Source: Theocolax elegans
Taxonomy: Eukaryota > Arthropoda > Insecta > Hymenoptera > Cerocephalidae
Direction of reading: 5' to 3'
DNA length: 64,000 nt
Assembly: GCA_026168455.1 (NCBI GenBank)
Contig: CM047429.1
Location: 53,079,027 to 53,143,026 of the forward strand
The notes below the pieces were generated by a model. It did not search any database and was not told where the DNA came from. It saw only the letters and a list, made by a program, of their open reading frames with translations. The translations under genes and the position numbers were made by a program. Shown piece after piece: positions 53,830 through 64,000 of the stretch; position 1 is the stretch's first letter, and each line of letters begins with the position of its first letter.

Positions 53830-54051
53830 GAACTAAATGCATGTTTCCGGAAAGCAGAAGGGTCCATACGCCGCCGCTCACCGGCGAAGGGCTTGAAAAT
53901 TTCGTGTAGTTCGCTCGAATTCGTAGCTGCTGCTTCTTCATTATTTTGTTACGCCACATAAGCATGCGAGGAAAGCGCGCGCGAGAGAGAGTGAGAGAGG
54001 GAGAGAGATCGAGTACATAGCTCAGAGAAAAGGGTCGGCCAAACGGGTAGG

Positions 54052-54084
54052 TATATAAGCGGTTAAAATAACTCGGCTTCATTC
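54052..54084 (+). promoter_or_regulatory. TATA + initiator core promoter candidate (unit 2)
   Basis: This is the duplicate of the promoter-like block at 51597. TATATAAG (54052-54059) and TCATTC (A at 54081) are both intact, with one extra A between them giving a 29-base spacing. The opposite-strand CAG|GTGAGT word is also kept nearby (about 54137-54150). Being intact in both copies says little about selection, because the copies are nearly identical. Confidence 0.35.
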
Positions 54085-55943
54085 TCCACGGATCTCGCCG
54101 AGTAAACTCGTCGTCGATCTTGCCCGCGGGGGCGGATCCGACTCACCTGCTGCTTTTCAACCGTTCACTCGCGACCTCTCGGTTTACGAAACAAATTCTC
54201 TACAGAATGCGCCAATTGCTTCTTGTTATACCGGAACCCCCATTTTTGTTGGCGGTATACTGATATATTCGTGCATTCGAAATCATAATAGGCTGGACTA
54301 TATCAAATTTGATTTTATTTGCAGGCTTTTAATATTAGTTTTTAATAATATCTTTAAAAATGTCAAGTTACGCAATAATCATTAGATAATATAAAATTTA
54401 CAAACGTTTATTCAATAAGATATTTTATTTCTGAATATTAGTTTATGTAACGATTTGTATATACAGTACTAAACATTTTTTATTGTCATAAATGTAACAG
54501 ATAAGAAGCTCTTGTAAAACTGTTTTTTATATATGTCCAATGCAGATGGCCTCGGAATAATTTGAGCATAATCTTAAATGACAATTAACAAACAATAAAG
54601 TAGTATGAAACAAATAATTTACATTACTTATTAATAATATATTAATTATTTACATCAAACATTTATCGCCATGACAGATAGAAATTATATTTGTTTATCC
54701 ACTTTCTACAACATACAATTTTTGTAATTATAAAATTTTATTTTGATATAACAAAATTAATTTCCACTCGTATGAGTAAACAATTACACGAACACTAGAA
54801 TATGTCAAGCAATAAAGGTAAATGTAACGAATTGAATTTTTGTATACAAGCAGTTCATTTAAATTAATGTAGACAAAATCAAGCGAGAAGCGTGCACGTA
54901 TGTGTATGTAAAGTAAAGTAAATTACACTGGGATAGAGTCGATTACATCTATCTCTAGCGGAATATACATTGAAGGAGAAAGCCAAAGAACACAGAAAAG
55001 TGCAACGAGCGAGTCGAGCAGAGCGTCGGAAAGACGTGGTGGAAAGACAACGCTTGCTGATAAGGCAAAGGTGGACTATCAGTGTAAACTGCGCAGAAAG
55101 CGAGATAGCCGTATCGGCGTATCTGTAGCACGATAACGTTACGATGAGTGTGTCTGTGTATGTGTGTGTGCGTGTGTATTCCCAGATTTTATTCACTACA
55201 GCGTACTGGTCAATATTTTGACGAGGTGTGGTAATTACGAAGAATCGGAGCTATTTTTTTCTGCTTTTAAATACGTCATCATCGCTTTATAACATTTTGA
55301 TGAATCTGTTATTTTTTTATCTACACTATAATACGCTGAAATTTGAATATTCATAATTTTAATATTTTATTCGTAAGCAGAGTGTATTCTATTTTAATTT
55401 ACCTATAAATATAATAATTGCATTTGTGTTTAAGTTTGTTGAGTTTACATGACATTTGGAAAACTAAAAATGTTTCGAAGCAATATAAAGATAACAATTT
55501 CATTATTAAATGTTTGCGCTAGCGATACAGACAATCTGTTAAGATGAATGAGATAAGATATCTTTTTATGATTTTTAATGATGAAAAAGTTGGTAAAATC
55601 ACGTTATACACTGTATTGTAAATTGAACGTGTATATTGTTAAAAAATAAATTGGACTATACCGACTGTATCAAGACTTAGAGTCGATTTAATTCGTTTAA
55701 TTGAACTTGACATAGCGAAACGTTGCACCGTTTGAGTACTCCATTTCAATTAATTATTTCGACGGCTATAAGTTATTCAACCCAGATGAAAATTCTAGGT
55801 AAACACGTTAACAACGAGAAGGACAAATACGGTATACCCATTAGTCTTAATTTGATACGGTGGGTGTTAAAGGGGAGGGAAAAATTTGGAGCGCATCCGC
55901 GGAATATTAAAGATAGTCGTATTTACACGTATTCGAAGGAGAA

Positions 55944-55962
55944 GGCAGGCAGGCAGGCAGGC
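55944..55962. repeat. (GGCA)n tetranucleotide repeat
   Basis: Nearly five copies of GGCA followed by a G-rich GGGTGGGCGGGCG run. Confidence 0.9.
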
Positions 55963-58900
55963 GGGTGGGCGGGCGACACAAATCTCTTGGAGCTCCTTCT
56001 TTCGCGAGGAAAACTCCTTTGGAAGAGAGGAAAACCCATGCAGGGCCTATAATCTCGAAGTGCTCGAGAGCTCGAGTCTCCGCACGCCCGTTATTTCAAA
56101 GCAAATCCTTTCAAAGCAAGGCCCACACACCGAACCGTCAGACGTCGCGTGCAACTAGCGCGTCTTTCCTTTTACGCGCGGTACCCGAACGAGATCGCGA
56201 TGATGGAATAGAGAGGAAAACGGACGGTGAATGTTGAAAAGAATGGAATATGAAGGAGGGAGGTGCGACCAGGAAAGACGAAAAGGGAAGGAACAGGGAG
56301 AGAGAATGAGAGCACTGAGGAATAAAAAGGAGTCGTCTCGGGAAATCTGACAAATCCAGCGAATCCGAATGTACGTGCGATTTTTTGTCGAATACATATT
56401 TATGCGCGCATAGACACACACACACACTCACTCGCACACAAAAAGAGGCACACACAGCTACGTACAGAAATACTTGTGCATTTGGCCAAGCCAGGGGGCC
56501 CGAGGAGGAAATGGGAAGTGGAGTAGGCGAGCGTCTCGAGATTTCGGTAGGCACGTACACCTCAACGCCGAGGGAAAGGGAACCCTCGCCATTGTCGCCA
56601 GCTTTTGTTGCGCGGTGTCGGCAAATTGTCTCGTCTTTTCCGGCACGTCTATTGCACATGCACTCGGCCCGACATTCTCCCATTTCCCACCTACCGTAGC
56701 TCTGGCCGAGGTAACGTACGACCACCCGAGTAAAAAGTGTATGGATATACGGTCTCTATTGTAGCCAACTCTACTCTATAACGGGGACTTTGCATTCATG
56801 GGACATTACGATTTCCGTTGAAATCGTACGTCATCCTCGACTCGACTATCCGAGCTCCTTTTATTTTTATCAGCTAATGCAAAACGTACTTAATAGACTT
56901 GGTAACCTAATCAACTCTACTGAATTACCTGAATTTCATAATAACGGTCACGTATCTAAACTTACGTCATCTACTGTAAGCTAAATAAACTTTGTCATAT
57001 TGAGTGACGTTTTACCCTTAACCCATTCGTATAAATGTAGAATTGAAATAGGCCAATCTACTACAATTGTGAGCCAGCCACTTTAGATGCGTCTAACAGG
57101 TGTGTGCTGCATAAGAATTCGAAGCTATTATTTCTCGTTCTAACAATTGATTGTATATTAGTTATTATGATAGTACAAATAGAATTTCTATAATGGGAAA
57201 TGTGTGATCCAATTTATTTAAAATATGCGTGCCAACGCACCAGTAAAAGTACGAGACGCAATATAACAACAAATATCAATTACCTTTCATATTAAATCAA
57301 TTTTCAGTAATAATAAAACACAGTAATAAATTCACTGACTACTAAATTTTAAATTTATCGGCATTTAAAATCTCGCGAACGAAATAGCTGAAAATTATAA
57401 TTCTATAATTCATTTTTTTAAATAAATTAAATTATCCGACAAAATAAATGCTTCCAGTCACTTATTGTAACTTTTCAAATTCTTTTCCGTGTACGTAATT
57501 TACAACAACGACACTTGTTTTTTAAATTAATGTAATATTCGGTATACATTTCACACGCTTTAATCACACATACTCGAGTGACAATCTCAGTCGTGTCTAC
57601 CTCTGCATTACGTCATGCTTTAAAACAAGAATGACCAACCGCAACTTAATAAATTACAAACGAATTTAGTATGAATTATGTATGGATTATTGTATGGTGA
57701 ATACTGCATCGTTATACTATTATTTATTAGAATCTTAATTAATAATTGATATTAATAATATTATTTTCGTACATGTACAAATAATCATAACGTTATCTTT
57801 TGCTTTAACTCGCATACTTGAGATCAGGAAAAACTGTATTATATTAAATCTTTTTTTAAATGTTACTAAACTGTAAATAAAAATTACATTTGTTAAATTG
57901 TCATTATTAAAACTTAATTGTAATAATATATAAAAAAAATAAATAAAAAATGAAAAAACTATTTGAATCATAAATTCGTTACATATTTACACTCAATTTG
58001 TCCAAGTGTCAAAATATACATGAGATTAATAAGATATGATAAAATAAAGCAATAGTGAATAAATATTATAAGTTTTCTTATATAAACGTATAGGCTTAAT
58101 AAATCAGAAGAAACATATTATTTCATTATTATACTTCTCTATAGTCACGATATGTCATTGTGCATGTCACATTCACATAGTACAAAATGTCTATAGCGAC
58201 ATACATATATATCTTAAGATTGCTTGTTTACTTCTTGCGCAATCCATACAATTGCTAATTTATTTAAAATACTATAATTTGCTTAATTATCACGTAGTAG
58301 AAACGTTGTTCGGAAAAAGAGAACAGTGTTCAGCTGTCGGAAACACAACAGTGGTAACTCTAACGCGAATCGTTCATAAGCACGACAATTGCGCGAAAAT
58401 CAGGTTATTTGAGAAAAGAGAAGAGAGTTTGGCGAAGGAGAGAGAAAACATCAATTAAAATAGAAATTCTCACCGACGAGTTTCTCGGTTGTTCACGTCG
58501 CGACGCACCCCGCAGTGGTTATAAATCATTCGACCAAGTCTATTATAAATTGCAGGATTTTCACCGACATTTCGTAGAATCAAATTATCGCATGTTAAAT
58601 TTGTGCCAACTCTTTAATTTTTGAGAGTCTTCTGCTTCCGTGGTAAGTTATCGCGAGGAAAGGATGATGATACGGTGTAAAAGACTTGCGAAATTAGTTT
58701 GTTATAACTGAAACAGTTGTCTTCTACGTGTATATATATATATATACATATACATTTCTAAAGGATATCTTGAAGAGAATCGTAAAATCAATAGAACTTT
58801 TCGCTTCTACCAGCTTAAAGGTTTCGCTAAGAAAGTTTGTCCTATGTATATTCAGTATTAAACACTCTACTGGGTAATAAATTGTTTCTTTGTGAAATAC

Positions 58901-60209
58901 TCCACTAAATTTTCAAAATTGGCTTCAACTTTTCAAATATTCTACACTGAATGTAAAATGTAGATATTTAAAATAGAATTTCAAAGTTTCAGTTAATGCT
59001 TTAAGTGAATTCATTTGATACTTACTAAATCTGTCGAATGAAACTAATAAAATTCCTTTTAAAATGTAACAACATACGTCTCACATATAAAGGTATATTT
59101 ATAAGGCTAGCCTAATATATCAATTAATTACCGAAAGATAATAAGAAAGATTTTTATAATAATAAACACTTGAACAAAGAGAATTATTTGGGATGTGGAT
59201 TAGTTTTATAAAAGTTAGCAAAAGGACCGTTATATATCATTTTTCAATTACGCAACAATAAGAGCGAAATAATGCATATAACGACTATTATTATTTAATC
59301 TTAAAAATCCCACGTAAACAAATATAAATCATTAATTATGTCGATAATTATACGAATGAAGCATTCATTAATTTACACTAATAAAATACACAATTAGATT
59401 CTTTTTAATTATTCTAACAAAAATCTGTATTGTACATTTTATTTTAAATCAAAATTATATTTTAATTTATGTACCTATATATTTATGACTAAATAATTTA
59501 ATTAATGTATTATTATCATGTGGGATCACTATTAAATGTATATGAATCGAATTTCAGTTATAGTAAATGAATAAAGTCAGTATTCAATAGATAAAGAGAC
59601 AAAATGATTGAACAGTAATATCAATTAAATACCAATGCATATAGATGTATATAGGTTAGATTAAAATAATTTTACTAAATAGCAATTCAAAGTTACGAAG
59701 ATTACGAGTAGTCGTGGAGGAACCGTCAATTTCACGCGACATCGGCGCGAAAAGAAATTTCTCGAGTATAAGAGAGTATAACCGCGCTTCATCCAACGAA
59801 TCAAGTTAACGACTGAACTGTTGGCGCAGTTCTGGCAGACTCGCGTACTCGGTCGCAACGAGTGCGGAAAACCAGCCGCAAGCTGCCTTACGAGGTTGGC
59901 GAGCAAACGCCACCTACTAATAAGGAACATAACCATCTCCCTCGGTTCCAGCTTCCGAAGCGCTCGACATTTTGCTCGGCCCCCTTTATGGCAATCGCGA
60001 ATTTGCATAAATGCACTGGGAGTCGTACGTGCGCGCACGCCCGCGCGCTTTACCCCACTCCCTGATGCAAATTATTCGCTGTGGATGGAAAAAGGCGCGA
60101 TTATACCATCTCCCAGCAATGTAATAATATGCGCGGAATGCTAACTTTCACGGGGATTTAATTTGCTTAAAACTCGACTCAATTCCTTCGTTTTTCCCTC
60201 TTTAATTTC

Positions 60210-60252
60210 GTCTCTCTCTCTCTCACTCTCCCTATCTCTATCTCTCGCTCTC
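60210..60252. repeat. CT-rich microsatellite
   Basis: An interrupted TCTC/CTAT run between the GC-rich block at 59.7-60.1 kb and the MITE at 60371. Confidence 0.85.
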
Positions 60253-60370
60253 TTTTTTTGAATTGCGTCAAGTGGTCAAAAGGCACTATTTAAACTCTTT
60301 CTTATATTCGTCGTCAAACCGAATGGTTTCTAATGGTAGAATCATAAGCAAATTCGAACACTAGCAACAA

Positions 60371-60510
60371 TACCCTAGTAGAATTGGAAACGATTTTTAA
60401 GTAGAAACTAGGCATTTCTAAAAGATCGATAGAAAATGGCTAATTATGACCTAAAACCTGGCTATTTCTAACCTCAAATCATTTAAAATTGCCATATTTC
60501 TACTAGGGTA
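60371..60510. mobile_element. Short MITE with 13-bp terminal inverted repeats
   Basis: The element starts TACCCTAGTAGAA at 60371 and ends with its exact reverse complement TTCTACTAGGGTA at 60510. Inner sequence pairs only loosely. The 140-bp size, the TA-containing ends and the lack of coding fit a non-autonomous Tc1/mariner-like element. Confidence 0.7.
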
Positions 60511-61203
60511 CTTTTCTATTAATTATTCATGAATTCAACCGGAAAAAGGTCTTAAACAAATTATTAATATTTTAGATGTTATTGCAAATTATAACCTTAC
60601 AATTACAAAAAAAATAAATATCTGCATTTATGACAATACAATATTGTAGAGTAGAATAGTGATAATTTCTTCATTTATAACATCCTAAAGAAGTTTGTCC
60701 TCTCTATTTGTATTACCATTGGTATATAAATCTTTTGTATACCATTAATAAAATCAGTCATGTAGATTCGAGGAGAGATACATTACAGATGCGATTAGAT
60801 CTGAGAATTTAATACGATCAAATCCGCTCAAAGTTTTTTGTACCTGAACGTTTTCTCCCCTCGTACGTCTCATAGTACGCATTCACAGAAGCTATAACGC
60901 ATATAATCAATTTGTCAGGTATACAAAGAAAGCTCCGTTGCAGAAACGATACGGAGAGGGTGCGAATTGAATGTAGTCTGTCGAATTCGAGATCGATCGG
61001 TTATATATTGGATTCGTGAAGGAGAGAAGCAAGTTGGACATAGCCGATCGCTCATGATTATGGCGATGGTGTGATGTGCTGCCGTTCAGTCAGGATAAGG
61101 CAACGTTCACCAAAAACTTGGAAAACGATCCATCATGCGCGCGTCTTCCGTCGGATGAATCGATTCTAATAAGTCGACTTCAAATTTCGCGTTTAATTAG
61201 CGA

Positions 61204-61223
61204 CTCTCTCTCTCTCTCTCTCT
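61204..61223. repeat. (CT)n microsatellite
   Basis: A pure CT run followed by CACA and CTAT words. Confidence 0.9.
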
Positions 61224-61648
61224 CGCACACACTATATCTATCTATCTTTCTTTCTCCCTCCATACGATCAATAATTTAAGACTCACATTTCATTTTATCG
61301 ATTGTTCTCTGGTAGTCTGCTCTTCGGTTTACGATAATCTTGTATAACGACATTAAATAATTCGCCTAGGTACCAATTTTGAATTGAAAATTTCAAAGTA
61401 ATCTGGTATTATGACTAGATTGTACGTTTCTTTACGAATGAAATAACAAATGCCGCTTCGTTCGAATTAATTAGGAGGAATAGAAACGTATTTTAATAAT
61501 ATACATGTTGAACGATATCTTTATTCGACACTTTTACATACATTAATATTTTTATAAATAATAATTACAAGGTGTAAAATTTTAATAAAGATTAAAATAT
61601 TATTATTACTGTTATTGCATACGTAATAAGTTGAAACGAATCAAACAG

Positions 61649-61819
61649 TACACGGAAAGAAAAGTTTAATAAAAATTATTCAAATGCTTTGGGTAAAATA
61701 TTGACGTTCGCTTGTTTTTATAATTTTTGTCCAAAATTTTATATAAAAATTGAGAATCTGTTACCATAATATTTACGTAAAACATTTAGATATTTTTTAT
61801 AAAAATTTTTATCCACGTA
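61649..61819. mobile_element. Degenerate TA-flanked MITE related to the TACACGGA type
   Basis: The left end TACACGGAAAGAAAAG and the reverse complement of the right end (TACGTGGATAAAAATTTT) align over about 50 bases with many mismatches, including CAAATGCTTTGGGTAAA versus CTAAATGTTTTACGTAAA. The first bases resemble the ends of the element at 12743, so the two may belong to related families. It is older than that copy. Confidence 0.5.
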
Positions 61820-64000
61820 CAGCAGAGAAGAAAGCGAAAACGAGAGCTTGAAGGGGGTATCAAACGCGAGGGAGAGACAGGATTGCATTAGCATGTTATT
61901 GGGAGGTTGTTTACTTCAACCTAATCACCATCTCTGTCAGCTGCTCCTTGCCCCTGTAAAAGTTGTAAAAGTTATCCTCGAACTTTGCATGTTAAGTTTT
62001 CACAAACGTCATCGCAATATACCTGCTCTCTTACGTAACATGCATTCTATAATGATCAAATTACTGAAAAATAAAAATTCGAATTTTGAAGATTAAAAAA
62101 CACATTTGTAAATACACATTGAAGTGAAATATGTACGATCTTAAAGTACAAATATAAATGATAAGTTAAAATGACAAGAACATTTAACGTGCTGTCGCAT
62201 CAAATAAAATCTCGTTCGAAAAGTCGGTGTTTATTCCAAGACTGAAGGGCTTTTCTCTTGACGACCGGTGTCGACAATAGTCTCCTGCAGAGGTTAATTA
62301 CATTCCTAATACTACAAAGCTTTGTATGACTCGAGCCTTTTCATAATGCGACATGCCTCGTACTTCAATTGTTATTTACACGCTTTATTAAAACCGTAAA
62401 AATGCAGCGTCAAAAGTTATATACGTATACACGCGAATGCTACGAGATGGTACGAAGCGCCAAGATTCTCCGTAGCATCAATTCGATTATTCATCCGACT
62501 GTGAGTCCTTTCATCCAATCTGCACGTCTTTTCCTTAGATTTTAAAACAGTTGGCACGAGCCAAAAGGCAGTGTCGCGTGTCTCTCTGGCGTTAGAATCC
62601 GCTGAACGTATATACATCTAGAAAAAGAGAAAGGAAAAGTAAAAAAGAATGAGAATGAATCTAGATTTTATTGGAAGGAAGCGGAAAGTTAATTAAACGA
62701 ATAAATAACGTAACAAAAAGACTCTCCCCCGCCTTCGGTTGGTGCAGTCGCAATTCTCGGGGTTTTTCCATTGCGATCCGCTTTCAGAGAACGAAACTAT
62801 AAGCTGTGAGAGCCCGTCCTCCCGCTGGTTTTCTCTCTTCTGACACACGATTCTCCTTGGGCAAGCGTATCCTAAAAGAAATAAAGTTGAGTAGATGGGG
62901 GCTACGTTGGGTATAGTATCAAAATATCAAAATTCGACTCGTTTCACGGAAGCGCTTTCAATCATTGTTTCTCAGGGCGATACAAAGAGGTACGTAATTT
63001 AAGAAAAAATGTACCATTATTATGCACCGTACCCGATGACGCGACGGTTCACGCGGTCTCGCGCGCGATATCGCGTGTCTAGCTGCGTTTTTCGCGGAAG
63101 CGGTTACTAATTAAAAACTGACCGTGTGTCGCACGCCCGCCACCGCTTGGCTCAGCTTGTTTCGCTGGGTGAGGTTACGGCGATTCCTATCTCACCTAAT
63201 GTGCATAAAACCGTAACCTGTACCTTTTTTTCCCCCCCGTGACGTTTTCCAGTGCAGAGGTTAAGTAAACGTAACTAGTTCTGGGACACCGATATCGATT
63301 CCTATTCTATTACCTTTTTCAGTGTCATTGATTACTTTACATATAAATTACCTTGAATAACGTAGGCGAATGAAAGATTTATGTTTTCCTGCGCAATTGC
63401 TAGTGTCTTATTCTTACGGTTCGAGTATAGGTATATATAATCTTTCTTGAATTCGAGATCAATACAAAAGTGTACTTTACATGAAAATGTATAGTTAATT
63501 ATTCCGTGTGTATACGTGTAGACATTTAAAATGAAATTTAATGAACGTTGTAATAATTAAAAAGTCCATTATTTCGTTTTATAAGAAGAAAAGCTATTAT
63601 CTAAGTTAACTTGTTTAAAGTCACGAATAAGAAGACTGATACTTTTGAAAACTAACTCGATACTTTATACTTTGATTTAAAATAGACTTCCAGCTGAAGA
63701 AAAGTCAATTTAGTATTACGGCATTAGTAATTTAAGTAGAACGAATTATAAGAAGATCGTTATACTCGTGTCATAATTAAACGGGCAATTAACTGACTAC
63801 GGGATTCATTCTATTTATAGGTAGGAATATCCGAGATATATAGGAGATATGAACGTCGAACAAGAGAAACAAGAAATTGGAGGGAGTTACCTCGAGAAAG
63901 AAGGGAAGGAGGCCGTGGGGCGTGTAATTCACAAAGTTTTAACAATCGTTGGCTCCGACAAGGGTTGAGCAGCACGCGAGCTCGTGTCTCTAACCGCAAA
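61820..64000. other. Noncoding DNA to the window end
   Basis: AT-rich, with a CpG-rich patch at 62700-63260 containing CGCGCGCGATATCGCG near 63059. No second coding exon was recognised. Confidence 0.5.

Larger units (their letters stand above)
52199..54664. repeat. Tandem duplication 2, unit 2
   Basis: This second copy of the 49747 unit leaves homology after CATTTAT at about 54664, where the sequence continues CGCCATGACAG. It repeats everything in unit 1: a pyrimidine-rich tract, a long AT-rich open frame (53467-53829) and a TATA/initiator block (54052-54086). Copy-to-copy differences cluster in the final part (54150-54660). Confidence 0.92.
54665..60370. other. Downstream AT-rich DNA with two GC-richer blocks
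   Basis: This would be intron if the gene at 48.9 kb continues to the right. GC-richer blocks are at 55860-56730 (with the GGCA repeat and a CA run at 56414-56427) and 59690-60080. GTG|GTAAGT near 58643 is a possible donor without a convincing exon. No in-frame continuation of the coding exon was found. Confidence 0.5.

Noticed and set aside
56138..56725. 195-codon minus-strand open frame
   Set aside because: Much of it is translated from CA and GA simple repeats (VCVCVCLC, SLSLFLPF), so it is low-complexity artefact.
1..64000. tRNA, rRNA, well-known microRNA or CRISPR features
   Set aside because: I scanned by eye for tRNA B-box words, common insect microRNA seeds and regular repeat-spacer arrays and found none. 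A covariance search (tRNAscan-SE, Infernal) would be needed to exclude them.

Overview
This window looks like eukaryotic, probably insect, nuclear DNA. The best guess is a hymenopteran such as an ant. The background is AT-rich and gene-poor, CpG is retained throughout, there are many (GA)n/(CT)n microsatellites, and there are short TA-flanked inverted-repeat transposons (MITEs). There is no bacterial-style gene packing. This assignment rests on sequence texture and not on a marker gene.

Only one stretch is well supported as protein-coding: a plus-strand exon with its start codon at 48907 or 48913, ending at a GTGAGT splice donor after 49121. It encodes the N-terminus of a protein I could not identify; the visible part is low-complexity and rich in Asn, Ser and His. 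A good splice acceptor just upstream (AG at 48621-48622) makes it a spliced exon with a 5' UTR portion. The long GC-rich blocks upstream are candidate alternative promoters or noncoding first exons of the same gene. The clearest are 4130-4710 and 41847-42003, the latter with a TATA box and a GTAAGT donor. If so, most of the window is long 5' introns plus the start of a large downstream intron.

Layout: 1-4.1 kb is AT-rich; 4.1-4.7 kb is a CpG-dense island; 4.7-41.6 kb is mostly AT-rich noncoding DNA with GC-richer islands (about 9.1-9.6, 13.9-14.7, 16.4-16.9, 20.7-21.1, 26.3-28.3, 32.4-33.2, 34.2-35.4 and 36.2-36.7 kb). MITE-like elements lie at 12.7, 21.7-22.9 (one nested in another), 60.4 and 61.6 kb. 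A candidate exon/promoter lies at 41.8-42.0 kb. A tandem duplication at 43.7-47.3 kb carries a foldback repeat in both units. The coding exon follows at 48.6-49.1 kb. A second, 2.45-kb tandem duplication at 49.7-54.7 kb carries a TATA+Inr promoter-like block in both units. The remainder is AT-rich DNA with islands at 55.9-56.7, 59.7-60.1 and 62.4-63.2 kb.

Both tandem duplications flank the coding exon. Their copies differ mainly by single-base indels, some of them clustered, so an assembly artefact (unmerged haplotypes or unpolished long reads) must be weighed against true duplication. I found no rRNA, tRNA, CRISPR, viral or toxin gene that I could support.
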